Source of the DNA: Dethiosulfatarculus sandiegensis
Lineage (GTDB): Bacteria > Desulfobacterota > Desulfarculia > Desulfarculales > Desulfarculaceae
NCBI RefSeq assembly: GCF_000931935.2
Contig: NZ_AZAC01000001.1
Coordinates: forward strand, 1-64,000
Length of the DNA: 64,000 nt
Direction of reading: 5' to 3'
In this document: positions 44,102 through 53,055 of the stretch, in pieces
Position numbering within the stretch: the first letter of the stretch is position 1
How the letters are laid out: each line of letters opens with the position of its first letter
Program-made: the position numbers and the translations under genes
Notes under the pieces: generated by a model
The model's database searches: none
The model's input: only the letters and a program-made list of their open reading frames with translations
What the model was told of the DNA's origin: nothing

Positions 44102-45331
44102 CTAAAATGGGTTTTCCCCTGAATTCAGTTTTTTGATTTTCTTTTGACTGTCCAGAGCCATGCGCCCCAGGTCTTCCGGTTCACTGGCCATGGCGGGGCG
44201 TCTGGGAAGGGTCACGGTAAAGGTGCTTCCCTGGCCCAGGCGGCTCTCCACTTCCAGGCGCCCTCCTAATTCCTCCAAAATTCCCTTGGAAACGCTTAGC
44301 CCCAGGCCCGATCCCTGTCCCGGAGTTCTGGTGCTGAAAAAAGGTTCGAAAATTTTTTCCAGATTTTCCTTGGGGATTCCCTCTCCCTGGTCCTTTACCG
44401 CAAAGAGCATCTCATTGTTCAGGTTGTCCAGGGTCACTATGACCCGGCCTCCTGTACGGGAGGCCTGGATAGCGTTTACCACCAGGTTCAAAAGAACCTG
44501 CCGCAGTCGATTAGGGTCGCTCCAAATTCTGGTTTTCGGGCTTTTTTGATCAACAGCCACACTTACCCGGGCCTCTTTGCAGGTCTTGCCCACCAGCTCC
44601 CCAACCTCGGCGGCCAGCTCCGCCAGGTCGAACTCCCTTATTTCGGTGGGGCTTCTCCTGGCCAGACTCAAGAGCTGATGGGTTATTCTGCCTGCCCGCT
44701 CCACGCTGGTTTCTATTTTACTTAAGGCCAGCTCAAGGGTCTTGCGCCACTCTTCGGGCAGGTCGGAACGCCTTTCCATTCGTTGCTTAACCCAGCCGGT
44801 TGATTCGTTGATAATGGCCAGCGGGTTGTTTATTTCATGGGCAACCCCAGCGGCCAGGGTGCCCAGGGCGGCAAGGCGTTCGGCCAGGGCCATCCTTTTT
44901 TCCATTTTGGTCCTGAAGGCCGCTTCCTGCGCCTGCTCGTGGATGCGTTCTATCTTTTCAAAGGCCTGGCGTATCTTGCCCAGAAGGTGCTCAAAGGCCA
45001 CCGGCTTGGCCAGATAATCAAAGGCTCCGGCTTTTATTCCCGCTACTCCATCTTCCGTCGAGGCCTGGCCTGTGAGCAATATCACCTCTTTCTCCGGGTG
45101 ATCCTTTTTGATTGCCCCCAAGGTGGTCAGTCCGTCCATGCCCGGCATTTTTACGTCCATGACAACTAGTTGGGGGGCATGCTCCGCCAGGGTGGCCAGG
45201 GCCTCGGAACCTTCTTCGGCTTCCAGAATCTCAAAGCCCCTTTTTTTCAGCCTTTTGGTCAAGGTCTGCCTGAAGGCGCTGTCGTCGTCAACCAAAAGGA
45301 TAACGTTCTTATTTCTCTCTTTAGATTGCAA
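44102..45331 (-). CDS. Receiver-histidine kinase protein (REC-HisKA-HATPase)
   Basis: A 409-residue soluble protein. An N-terminal receiver (about 10-125: [35 protein letters not shown]) is joined by a coiled-coil linker to a HisKA domain with AAGVAHEINNPLAIINE (phosphoacceptor His near residue 175) and an ATPase domain (NLVVNAIQASR, FEPFFSTRTPGQGSGLGLSVS). The order REC before kinase means phosphorylation of the receiver could control the kinase. It lies 9 bp downstream of the DASS carrier gene. It is closely similar in layout to the protein at 46990. Confidence 0.9.
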   Translation of the reverse strand: MQSKERNKNVILLVDDDSAFRQTLTKRLKKRGFEILEAEEGSEALATLAEHAPQLVVMDVKMPGMDGLTTLGAIKKDHPEKEVILLTGQASTEDGVAGIKAGAFDYLAKPVAFEHLLGKIRQAFEKIERIHEQAQEAAFRTKMEKRMALAERLAALGTLAAGVAHEINNPLAIINESTGWVKQRMERRSDLPEEWRKTLELALSKIETSVERAGRITHQLLSLARRSPTEIREFDLAELAAEVGELVGKTCKEARVSVAVDQKSPKTRIWSDPNRLRQVLLNLVVNAIQASRTGGRVIVTLDNLNNEMLFAVKDQGEGIPKENLEKIFEPFFSTRTPGQGSGLGLSVSKGILEELGGRLEVESRLGQGSTFTVTLPRRPAMASEPEDLGRMALDSQKKIKKLNSGENPF

Positions 45332-45340
45332 AGATTCTCC

Positions 45341-46921
45341 TCAAACCAGTCCCAGAATGCTCCACCAGATTCCGGCTCCAGCCAAAAGCAGCACCAAAAG
45401 AACCGGGGTGGCGACTAAACCCGCCTTGGTAAGGTCAAATGCCTTAAACTGACGGAATGAATAGGCAATTGCATTGGGAGGGCATCCGATCACTAAAAGC
45501 ATGGCAAAACTGGTGGCTGTTCCCAGGCCAAGGGCCATTATCCTTGGGTCCACTCCTTCGAGCTGAGCCAGGGGCAGGACAATCGGCAGAATCATGGCCG
45601 CCGCGGCCACATTGGCCATTACGTTGGTTACCAGGGCGCCGAATACGCAAACTCCGCTTAAAAGGATTATCCAGCCTCCTCCCTGAACCAGGGGGAAGAA
45701 CAGGTTGGCAAAGTACCTGGCCGCGCCCGAGGAGTCCATGGCCAGGCCCATGGCAATGCCTCCGCCAAAGATGAAAAGCACGGTGCCCCATTCCAGGTCC
45801 CTGTGAATATCTTCCCAGTTAAGTACATTGAACAGAACCAGGCCCGCAACGCATAGCATGCCGGTGATGGAATAATGCAGCCCATGGAACCCTTTGGTGA
45901 GCCAGAGTAGAAAGCCGATTCCCACAATGATCAACGTCTTTTTTTCAAGCGGAGTTAAGGGGCCGGGATCCTCGTCATATTCGGGCAACTTGAATTTGGG
46001 GTCCGGCCGGAAGACCAGGTAAACCACCAAAACCGCCGCCGGTACGCAGATTATGGAAAGGGGCATGGCATAGATAAGCCAGTCAATGAAATCTATTTCA
46101 ATGCCGGTGAACTCTTTTAAGAATGCCGCCGCCACCATGGTTCTGCCACCGCCCACCAGTGAACCCATGCCTCCGCAGGAGCAGGCAAACGGTACGGAAA
46201 GCATCATGAAACGGGCGGTGTTGGTGCCGGGGTTGATCCCGGCCGCCCTCATCAGGGGCAGCATGGTGGCAATTCCTATGGCAGCTGCGGCGGCGTCATG
46301 CATAAAGGCAGAGGCCAGGCCCAGCCCCACCGCCAGGATGAAGGTGAACTTGGTTACACTGTTGCCTGCCCGGCGGGCGATACTCGCGCTGAGCCTTTTG
46401 GTTATCCCCGCCTTTTCCAGAGCAATGGCAAATATCAGACAGCACATGATAAAGACCACCACCGGGTGCATGTAAGCCGCCCAGGTGCTTTTCAGGTCTC
46501 CCACTCCGGTGGCAACCAGAAGAACGCCGATGCAGATGGCGGTGACCTCCAGGGGAATCGGCTCGAAGATGAAAAGGAAAACCAAAAAAACCACAACCGC
46601 CAAAAAAGTTTTGCCCTTGGGGGATAGCCCGTTTACATATTCAACCTTTACATCAGTGAGCCCAAGCTCTTCGGCCTTGTCTGCCAGGGCCTGTGCCGTG
46701 CAAGCGGGATCATCGGGCTTCAGCGCGTCGACTAAGTATCCTTTTTTGGTTTTGCCGCCATTGGGTGCCAGGTCAAAAAGGCCTTCCATGGAAGCCAGAA
46801 CCTTGGCCTGGGGATCTCCTATGATTTCAAATCTGGTGCCCTCTGGCCTGGGCAGCAAAAGAACCGTTAACCCTAGAATAAAGGCGATGGCCAACTGTAT
46901 GGTAGTGTTTTTCCAACTCAT
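45341..46921 (-). CDS. DASS/SLC13-family sodium-coupled anion symporter
   Basis: A 526-residue inner-membrane protein with about twelve predicted helices. An unusual periplasmic loop of some 65 residues lies between helices 1 and 2. Two inverted carrier repeats are visible, each with helical-hairpin motifs: FMHDAAAAAIGIATMLPL and the GGMGSLVGGGRT segment in the first; VTNVMANVAAAAMILPIVLPLA and IGCPPNAIAYS in the second. In characterised members these loops bind Na+ and carboxylate, where SNT and SNP are usual; here they differ. Members carry dicarboxylates, citrate or sulfate. It sits inside a kinase/receiver cluster, so it may be the regulated or sensing component. Start at 46921, with GAGG nine bases upstream. 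Confidence 0.85.
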   Translation of the reverse strand: MSWKNTTIQLAIAFILGLTVLLLPRPEGTRFEIIGDPQAKVLASMEGLFDLAPNGGKTKKGYLVDALKPDDPACTAQALADKAEELGLTDVKVEYVNGLSPKGKTFLAVVVFLVFLFIFEPIPLEVTAICIGVLLVATGVGDLKSTWAAYMHPVVVFIMCCLIFAIALEKAGITKRLSASIARRAGNSVTKFTFILAVGLGLASAFMHDAAAAAIGIATMLPLMRAAGINPGTNTARFMMLSVPFACSCGGMGSLVGGGRTMVAAAFLKEFTGIEIDFIDWLIYAMPLSIICVPAAVLVVYLVFRPDPKFKLPEYDEDPGPLTPLEKKTLIIVGIGFLLWLTKGFHGLHYSITGMLCVAGLVLFNVLNWEDIHRDLEWGTVLFIFGGGIAMGLAMDSSGAARYFANLFFPLVQGGGWIILLSGVCVFGALVTNVMANVAAAAMILPIVLPLAQLEGVDPRIMALGLGTATSFAMLLVIGCPPNAIAYSFRQFKAFDLTKAGLVATPVLLVLLLAGAGIWWSILGLV

Positions 46922-46989
46922 TAATTTTACCTCGATTTTCTCAACTGAGCCCAGGTCTCTCCGCATCAGTTGCATCAGGCCGGTTGCTC

Positions 46990-48141
46990 TTATTTAGGGT
47001 CCAAGCTCTCAGGCTGAGGCGTCCTGGGCAGTACCACCCTGAACAGGCTGCCTTTCCCCAATTCACTCTCCACTTGCAGGTCCCCGCCGAGTTTTTCCAC
47101 AAGGCTGCGTGAGACGCTTAATCCCAGGCCGGTTCCCAACTCAGGCGGTTTTGTGGTGAAAAATGGTTCGAATATCCTTTCCAGGTCACGGGGCTGGATG
47201 CCCGAGCCATTGTCTGTTACTTCCAGGGCCACGTTGGGCCCGGAATCTTTGATCGCTATCTGGACTCGGCCGTTAAAGTCAATCGCCTGTAACGCATTGG
47301 TCACCAGGTCCAAAAGAACCTGCCGTAAGGGGAATGGATCCACTTTTGCTAAGGGATTTGCGCTGAAAACCTCTACCCGGGTTTCAGCCTGGGCCTTGTC
47401 GGCCGCTTTTCTGGTGAGCTCAAACACCTCTTTGCCCAATTCACCAAGATCCACCTCCTGGATTTGAGAGTCGGTCTTTCTGGCGAAATTCAAAAGTCCC
47501 AGAGTAATGCGGTTGGCCCGCTCAAGGCTTTTTTCAATTTTTTCCAGCGCCATTTCAAAGGCCTGACGCAGGGAGTCGTCCAAACCCTGCTCCCTTGCCA
47601 CCTTGCTTTTCAGCCAACCGTTGGCCTCGGAAATTATGGCGAGCGGGTTATTCAGTTCGTGGGCCACACCAGCCGCCAGGGTGCCTAAAGAGGCCAGGCG
47701 GTCGGCCAGTATCATACTTTGCTTGAGTTTGTTGCTGAAGACCGAAGGATCTGTCTCTGATTGGGCTGAAGCGTCTGTAAGGGCGTTTTTTATTTTTTTA
47801 ACCAGGCGCTCTATATCCACCGGCTTGGTGAGGTAGTCGAAGAAACCCAGTTTCACCCCCTCCAGGGAGGCCTCCAGATCCGCATGACCGGTGAGCATGA
47901 TCACCTCAAGGGCGGGCTCCAGCTTTTTGATCATCTTGAGGGTTGATATGCCGTCCATGCCCGGCATCTTCACATCCAACACCACCAAGTCCACCTGCCT
48001 GTCTTTTAAGATCTCGAGCGCCTTTTCCCCGCTGGTGGCGGTGAGCACGGAAAACCCTCGCAGCATAAGCCTTTTCCCCAAGGTTTTCAGAAAATCCAAC
48101 TCATCGTCGACCAGTAGAATGTTCCTGCGCTCAAGGGACAT
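46990..48141 (-). CDS. Receiver-histidine kinase protein (REC-HisKA-HATPase)
   Basis: A 383-residue soluble protein with the same layout as the neighbour at 44102. The receiver (about 5-125) has LLVDDELDF, VVLDVKMPGMDG, MLTGHAD and YLTKPVD; HisKA carries AAGVAHELNNPLAIISEANG; the ATPase domain contains LVTNALQAIDF, TDNGSG and FEPFFTTKPPELGTGLGLSVS. It lies 12 bp downstream of the membrane kinase gene at 48154, and probably receives phosphate from or modifies it. Translation start ATG has GAGAGG upstream. Confidence 0.9.
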   Translation of the reverse strand: MSLERRNILLVDDELDFLKTLGKRLMLRGFSVLTATSGEKALEILKDRQVDLVVLDVKMPGMDGISTLKMIKKLEPALEVIMLTGHADLEASLEGVKLGFFDYLTKPVDIERLVKKIKNALTDASAQSETDPSVFSNKLKQSMILADRLASLGTLAAGVAHELNNPLAIISEANGWLKSKVAREQGLDDSLRQAFEMALEKIEKSLERANRITLGLLNFARKTDSQIQEVDLGELGKEVFELTRKAADKAQAETRVEVFSANPLAKVDPFPLRQVLLDLVTNALQAIDFNGRVQIAIKDSGPNVALEVTDNGSGIQPRDLERIFEPFFTTKPPELGTGLGLSVSRSLVEKLGGDLQVESELGKGSLFRVVLPRTPQPESLDPK

Positions 48142-48153
48142 GGCCTCTCCTCG

Positions 48154-49803
48154 CTAATACTCGTTTTTGGGTAAAGTCAGGCGGAAAGAGGTTCCCTGAC
48201 CGGCTGTGGATTCAAAATTTATGGTGCCGCCGAGCTGCTGCATTAAGGAGTGGCTGATGGAAAGCCCCAGGCCGGTTCCCTCGCCTGGTTGTTTGGTGGT
48301 GAAAAAGGGATCGAATATCCTGTCTTGGATTTCAGGCGCGATGCCGCAGCCATTGTCTGCTATCTCCACCTCCACCTTTGTGTCTTCTCCCCGAGTGGTG
48401 ATGGTTATAACTCCCTTGGGCTCCACCGCGTCCAGGGCATTGGTCATGAGGTTCAGAAAGACTTGCTGTAATTGGGCCCTGTCGCTTCTGATCATGGGCG
48501 CGTCAAGATCCAGGCTGTGCCTGATCTCCACTTCCTTGAAAGAAGCTTCTTTTTCTACAAATGAATAAGCCTCTTCCAAGACTTCATTGACATTGACCAT
48601 GTCCCATTGAGGTTCCATGCGCCTGGCAAATCCCAGGAGCCTGTGGGTAACCTCCCTGGCCCTGTCCACGTGGTCCTGAATTTTGCGGGCGTTTTCCTGG
48701 AAGAGTTCCCCATGCTCATTGGAATCAATGAATTGTTGGTCCATGAGGTCTTCCATAAGGCCAGCCATTTCCCCTATTGCGGCCAGGGGGTTGTTGATTT
48801 CGTGAGCAACTCCCGCAGCCATGCGCCCCAGGGAGACCAGGCGGGCCGAATGGGCCAGCTGGGCGTCAAGCTTGGCTCGCTCCTGGTCCTGTTTTTCCAG
48901 CTGCCGGATCATGAGCCTCACCAGGAAAATCACAATTACCGAAATCAATAAAGTGCCCAGGACCAGCCCCCCCAGCTCCAGGGCTCCGGCCAGGCTAAGG
49001 CCGCCCAAGGCCTCGTTGGGATCCTGGTCTATAACCAAAAGCCAGCTCACCTGGGGCAGCCAGACAAAGGCGGTGAAGAGCCTTTTACCGTCTTTGGTGG
49101 TTCTGGTGATAACGCTGGTCTTTCTTGGCACCTGCTTGATGTCTATGGGTGCGGTGGAGAGGATTTTCCCCCCAAACCGGGGAGGAGTCTGGTATTTGCC
49201 TTCTTTGTTTATGATGTAGGCATCACCCCTGGCGCCGAGTTGTGCGCTGCGCACCAGTTTGGTGAAGACGTCCGAGTCTATGGTGGCCCTCAGAATCCAG
49301 GCCTTTGGCCCGTTTAAGTGCTTCACCGCAATAACAAAGTGGGGGGCCTCCCTGAAACCCAGAAAGACATCGCTTACATAGACCCCCCTCAGCATAGTTT
49401 CCCTGAACCAGTCCGTATCTTTATATTGCCGGTTCTCCAGATGATAAGGACCCACATAGGTCTGGTGTCTGCCGGTTGCGTCAATTACTCCCAGGTCTAG
49501 AAAAGACCAGGCTCTTCTATTTAACAGGCTGAATATATTGCTTAAATTATCTGGTGAGGTGAGCTGGTCCAGGCTGGATGTGCTTACCAGCACCTCCAGC
49601 ATGGCGGTGCGTTCGGCCAAAAATATGTCAATGGCGTTTGCCCGGTTAACGGCCAGGTTCTGCAACTCCGCTTTTAGTTTTTCTTCCTGTAGATTGGTGA
49701 AATATAGATATATTCCGGCTCCAAAGAGATAGAGCGGCACCAAGGCGATGACCAGGGCAGTGGTGGTCATCCTGCGAGCAAGTTGGCGGTATGCTTTGCC
49801 CAT
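48154..49803 (-). CDS. Membrane-bound sensor histidine kinase with double Cache domain
   Basis: A 549-residue protein. Helix 1 (about 12-33) and helix 2 (about 278-302) enclose a periplasmic dCache sensor of about 240 residues; its landmarks are DLGVIDATGRHQTYVGPYHL, WFRETMLRGVYVSDVFLGFR and PHFVIAVKH. Then follow a coiled-coil linker, HisKA with MAAGVAHEINNPLAAIGE (His near 335) and the ATPase domain (NLMTNALDAVEP, FDPFFTTKQPGEGTGLGLSIS). dCache domains bind small molecules such as carboxylates, amino acids or amines. It is the first gene of the cluster and the only one with an extracellular sensor. Confidence 0.92.
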   Translation of the reverse strand: MGKAYRQLARRMTTTALVIALVPLYLFGAGIYLYFTNLQEEKLKAELQNLAVNRANAIDIFLAERTAMLEVLVSTSSLDQLTSPDNLSNIFSLLNRRAWSFLDLGVIDATGRHQTYVGPYHLENRQYKDTDWFRETMLRGVYVSDVFLGFREAPHFVIAVKHLNGPKAWILRATIDSDVFTKLVRSAQLGARGDAYIINKEGKYQTPPRFGGKILSTAPIDIKQVPRKTSVITRTTKDGKRLFTAFVWLPQVSWLLVIDQDPNEALGGLSLAGALELGGLVLGTLLISVIVIFLVRLMIRQLEKQDQERAKLDAQLAHSARLVSLGRMAAGVAHEINNPLAAIGEMAGLMEDLMDQQFIDSNEHGELFQENARKIQDHVDRAREVTHRLLGFARRMEPQWDMVNVNEVLEEAYSFVEKEASFKEVEIRHSLDLDAPMIRSDRAQLQQVFLNLMTNALDAVEPKGVITITTRGEDTKVEVEIADNGCGIAPEIQDRIFDPFFTTKQPGEGTGLGLSISHSLMQQLGGTINFESTAGQGTSFRLTLPKNEY

Positions 49804-50240
49804 GCTTTACATCTGCCTGGCGGTTAAAAACAAAACCGCGTGATTCGGGGTTTGCATTGGCGACTAAATGCCTTTTGCAAAGACCTTTAACCGATGTCTC
49901 GGGTTTGGGGTTTTCCCCTTGAATGCTATTCCTCGGGTATTTGTGCCTATATTCACTAGCTAACAGCTGGGAATCTATTTTTAAGTTTTACTTAAGTTGT
50001 CAACAAAAAACCTTGCTGATACCTGTATCTACTGGTAAACCCGAAATAAATCTGATCACCATAGTAAGTGCGAAGGTAAACGCCCGCACTTTTTCAATGC
50101 GTCCCCGGTATTTAAGGCCGGTTTGAATACTCTAGTGGTTCAATTAATAACGCAGTGTATTCTGGAATGACGCTTGAGGGAATAAGAAGGAACCTTCATT
50201 TATGGGTTGAAGGACCACCTATTTGATTGGGTATTTTACA

Positions 50241-50344
50241 CTAGGTATTATGAGTAATATTATTCATCATGGTTGGGGTATGACTTCAATTGAAAGAATA
50301 CTCTCCCCTCTTGACTAGTAATTTATCACCTATAGAATACCTAG
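50241..50344. repeat. Distant 9-bp inverted repeat flanking the Rrf2 promoter
   Basis: CTAGGTATT at 50241-50249 and its complement AATACCTAG at 50336-50344, 86 bp apart. The second copy overlaps the candidate -10 box. These could be two half-sites for the Rrf2 regulator acting on its own gene. Confidence 0.4.
50311..50338 (+). promoter_or_regulatory. Candidate promoter of the Rrf2-type regulator
   Basis: TTGACT (50311-50316) and TAGAAT (50333-50338), each one mismatch from consensus, 16 bp apart. The leader to the start codon would be about 190 nt. Confidence 0.45.
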
Positions 50345-50532
50345 TACATGTAGGAACCGGTGACAAAATCTATAACAGCACGGGTTCACTTCATACGGTT
50401 TATCGATTTATATTAAAGGCGTCTTTCAGGCGGAGGTCCCGTCTCTCTATCCCCGGCTGACGGTCGAGCATTGAGAGCAATTCTTCTGTTTGAGGACAGG
50501 TTATTGTATTAGATGTATTTAGGAGAAATTCC

Positions 50533-50973
50533 GTGAAAATTTCCACAAGAGGTCGTTACGGTGTAAGGGCCTTGCTAGAGTTGGCCATGCAAGAGTCAAA
50601 TTGGCCTGTGGCCCTGAAAACCTTAGCTGAAAAGCAAGACATTTCCGTTAAATACTTGGAGCAGCTTCTTATCCCGCTCAAGGGTGCGGATCTGGTCAAG
50701 AGTGTCAGAGGCGCCAGAGGCGGATACATGCTGGCCAGGCCTGCTTCCCAGATTGTAATGCATGACATCCTGCGGGCCCTGGAAGGCCCTCTGGCCGTGG
50801 TAGAGTGCGTTGATAATCCTAACGACTGCGGTCGGGTTTCACAGTGTGTGGTGCATGAGCTTTGGGAGGAAATGAGCCGACTGGTGCGCGATTATTTAAA
50901 TGGCATCACCCTGGAAGAGCTGGCCCATAGACAGCAGGGTAGGGAATTTAAGAAAGCAGTTAATTCCCAATAA
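50533..50973 (+). CDS. Rrf2-family regulator, IscR-like with three conserved cysteines
   Basis: A 146-residue regulator. The winged helix opens MKISTRGRYGVRALLELAM; the recognition helix lies in ISVKYLEQLLIPLKGADLV and the wing in SVRGARGGYMLAR. Cysteines at 92, 99 and 105 match the position of the [2Fe-2S] ligands of IscR (92, 98, 104), so it probably senses Fe-S status or a thiol-reactive signal. No isc or suf genes are nearby. GGAG lies upstream of the start (it begins as a GTG at 50533). A strong terminator follows, so it is a single-gene unit. Confidence 0.88.
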   Translation: MKISTRGRYGVRALLELAMQESNWPVALKTLAEKQDISVKYLEQLLIPLKGADLVKSVRGARGGYMLARPASQIVMHDILRALEGPLAVVECVDNPNDCGRVSQCVVHELWEEMSRLVRDYLNGITLEELAHRQQGREFKKAVNSQ

Positions 50974-51125
50974 GTGACCCGTAAGATAAGGTTTTGATAT
51001 AAAATAAAAAACCTGTATCTCTCTGAAGAAACCCGGCTGAAGGCCGTAATTACCGCATATTTATTTTGCGGATTTTAGGTTTCAGCTATACCTTTGAAGT
51101 AATAGGTTTCTGATCGGAAATACGA

Positions 51126-51158
51126 GGGGGAAGTCCGAGAAGGGCTTCCCCCTTTTTT
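51126..51158 (+). terminator. Intrinsic terminator of the Rrf2 gene
   Basis: Perfect 8-bp stem GGGGGAAG (51126-51133) with CTTCCCCC (51145-51152), further pairing inside the loop, and six T residues (51153-51158). It ends the Rrf2 transcript about 150 bp after the stop codon. Confidence 0.9.
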
Positions 51159-51215
51159 ATAAGCCGGAAGATGTCGGCTTGGATTCAAAGACCCCTGTCA
51201 AAAGAGCCATAAGAG

Positions 51216-51656
51216 ATGTTAGCCAAGTTTTTAAAACGTGAGAAAAAGCCCTTGAGTACAGACCAAGTCCTTAAGAAAGCAAAAGAAATACTGCCCATGC
51301 TTGACGGTTTGGTAAATCGGTTGTTTCAGGAGTTCAGCAGTGAGCTTTTGAGTATGGACCCCGAGGCCATTGTACCGGCCGTGTGGGGAACAGATAAAGA
51401 AGGGCAGATGAACCGGTTTCAAAGCAAGGTTCATCAGCAGGTAAGGCCTGTGGTCAATGATGTGTTGGGGTTATTGCATCTCGAAGAGTTGGATGGGTCG
51501 GACCGGTTTGCCGTGGAGTGCCTGATAAGGGAGCTTTTAATTGCCAAATTGGCCTTTATGATGGAAGGCACCAAAAATAGGCTCATGCGGGAGCTGGTTT
51601 CCGAAGACCCCATGGAACTGTACAGCCAGCAGATTCAAACTGTGGGAAGCGCCTGA
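51216..51656 (+). CDS. Hypothetical protein, all-helical, 146 residues
   Basis: A 146-residue, mainly helical, cytoplasmic protein that I do not recognise. No membrane segment, no signal peptide and no metal motif are seen. Notable segments are TDQVLKKAKEILPMLDGLVN and FAVECLIRELLIAKLAFMME. Base composition matches its neighbours. It stands between the Rrf2 terminator and the second PchR-like regulator, and no ribosome site stands out beyond the AAAAGAGCC region upstream. The frame looks coding from its composition and codon use; no function can be stated. Confidence 0.65.
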   Translation: MLAKFLKREKKPLSTDQVLKKAKEILPMLDGLVNRLFQEFSSELLSMDPEAIVPAVWGTDKEGQMNRFQSKVHQQVRPVVNDVLGLLHLEELDGSDRFAVECLIRELLIAKLAFMMEGTKNRLMRELVSEDPMELYSQQIQTVGSA

Positions 51657-51969
51657 TGTTCCTTAACGCCCTGCGTTGCTTTTATCACCCGGAAATAAAA
51701 GAACAAGTGGCGAAATCCGGGCTTTCGCGCATACCCCACCAGTAATCACTGCAGATTAATACCCTGACATTATTTTTTTCAATAAATCCCACTTTCCTTT
51801 TCGACCTGTTGCACCCCGTGTCAGGGTTTTAACACCGTGGGCGCTAAAGCGGCCTTGGCGCGGGCTGCAACATGCCTTACACACGGAGATTTCGACAATC
51901 CCTTCTTGACCGTCGGGAAAGATGGTGTTATTTTGTCTATAAGTTTAGTTTACGTTAATTATTTTAATA
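51657..51969. other. 310-bp gap before the second PchR-like regulator
   Basis: No gene. It contains the 9-bp inverted repeat at 51761-51827 and a very AT-rich 40-bp segment just before the regulator start (51930-51969), the probable promoter. Confidence 0.45.
51761..51827. repeat. Inverted repeat upstream of the second PchR-like regulator
   Basis: ACCCTGACA (51761-51769) and TGTCAGGGT (51819-51827), perfect 9-bp arms with a 49-base spacer, the second followed by TTT. It may be a long-loop terminator or a pair of operator half-sites. Confidence 0.35.
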
Positions 51970-52932
51970 GTGGCGTATAAATTGAAAGCCTGTCGCCCCC
52001 CAAATGGTCTCACTGCCAACCTTGATCTTGCCGTTGACCAATTTCATTGTCTGCCCTGGGTCAAAGAAATTCATTTTCGGCCCGGGTTTACTCTTTTTCT
52101 ACAAAAAATGAATCTTGACAATGAACTGTGCCTTTCTGTCAGCCGGGAAAAAAGCTCTTTGCATTTTGGTTTTCTTTTAGAAGGCTCCATGCAAAGCAGC
52201 CTCCGCCATTGCCGGGGGGCTTTACGCGAATTGGATTGCCCTGCCGGCATGGCCGGAATTTTGTATCTGCCAAATACTGAGATGAAAGCCTGTTACGCTC
52301 CCCTGCCCGTCCGGGGGGTGGCCCTGGATATAGACCCTCCTTTACTCAGGGATATGTTGGCCGAGGATTACCGTTTTATGCCCGTTTTCTTGAAAAGGGT
52401 CTTATTGGGATCTTGTGAGCAGCCGGTTTTACAGAATTTGAGTCTTTCCCCCAGTTTGTCCTCTGTTTTGGCCCAGATGCTGGTTCCCCTGGAGCAAAAT
52501 AACCTGTCCAACCTTTTTTTGGAGGGTAAGTCTTTGGAGTTGCTGGGGCTTTTACTTAACGCCCTGAGGGATGGAGGCCGACCCCGGTTTAGCCGAATAA
52601 GCCCGGATAAAGCTGAAAGGGAAAAAATTCATCACGCAAAGGAGATTCTTTTCTCGGATTTGGCCAATCCTCCCGGTTTACTGGAGCTGGCCGGCCGGGT
52701 GGGGCTCAGCCACACCACATTAAACCGGGGGTTTAAATCTTTATTTGGCATGACTGCCTTTGCCTGTCTTCGTGAAAGGCGCCTGCAAGAGGCCAGGGAA
52801 CTTTTAGAACAGGGCGGACTTACCATCGCCCAGGTGGCTCTTTTAAGCGGGTTCAGCGATCAAAGCCATCTGACCCGGGCCTTTAGCGCCTATTTCGGCC
52901 TTCCTCCCAAAAAATATATCCATTCCTTATAG
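51970..52932 (+). CDS. AraC-family transcriptional regulator, PchR-like
   Basis: A 320-residue protein. The C-terminal AraC domain has ANPPGLLELAGRVGLSHTTL followed by NRGFKSLFGMTAFACLRERRLQEARELL, and the second HTH IAQVALLSGFSDQSHLTRAFSAYFG. The N-terminal sensor part contains HFRPGFTLFLQKM, which aligns with the KLRPGLILVRGN segment of the regulator at 4217. So the two are paralogues of the PchR/YbtA group. The start is a GTG at 51970 without an obvious ribosome site, so the N-terminus is uncertain. The receptor gene begins 123 bp downstream on the same strand, and is its likely target. Confidence 0.83.
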   Translation: MAYKLKACRPPNGLTANLDLAVDQFHCLPWVKEIHFRPGFTLFLQKMNLDNELCLSVSREKSSLHFGFLLEGSMQSSLRHCRGALRELDCPAGMAGILYLPNTEMKACYAPLPVRGVALDIDPPLLRDMLAEDYRFMPVFLKRVLLGSCEQPVLQNLSLSPSLSSVLAQMLVPLEQNNLSNLFLEGKSLELLGLLLNALRDGGRPRFSRISPDKAEREKIHHAKEILFSDLANPPGLLELAGRVGLSHTTLNRGFKSLFGMTAFACLRERRLQEARELLEQGGLTIAQVALLSGFSDQSHLTRAFSAYFGLPPKKYIHSL

Positions 52933-53055
52933 ATATATATCTTTCACAGAATTCAAAAACGCTTTCATGATCTTCAATACTTTTAGTTTATCCATACATT
53001 ATAAGTAAGTCAAAATTACTTTCCTGGTTTTCATAAGGACAAGTGAGGAGAGAAA

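Larger units (their letters stand above)
49804..50532. other. 730-bp gap between the kinase cluster and the Rrf2 gene
   Basis: No supported gene. The region from about 50130 to 50350 is AT-rich and contains the promoter and inverted repeat listed separately. The promoter of the kinase cluster should be near 49810-49990, where I cannot single out a site. Confidence 0.45.

Noticed and set aside
52931..52942. AGATATATATCT palindrome after the second PchR-like gene
   Set aside because: It is a simple AT alternation that includes part of the stop codon; such palindromes arise by chance in AT-rich DNA.
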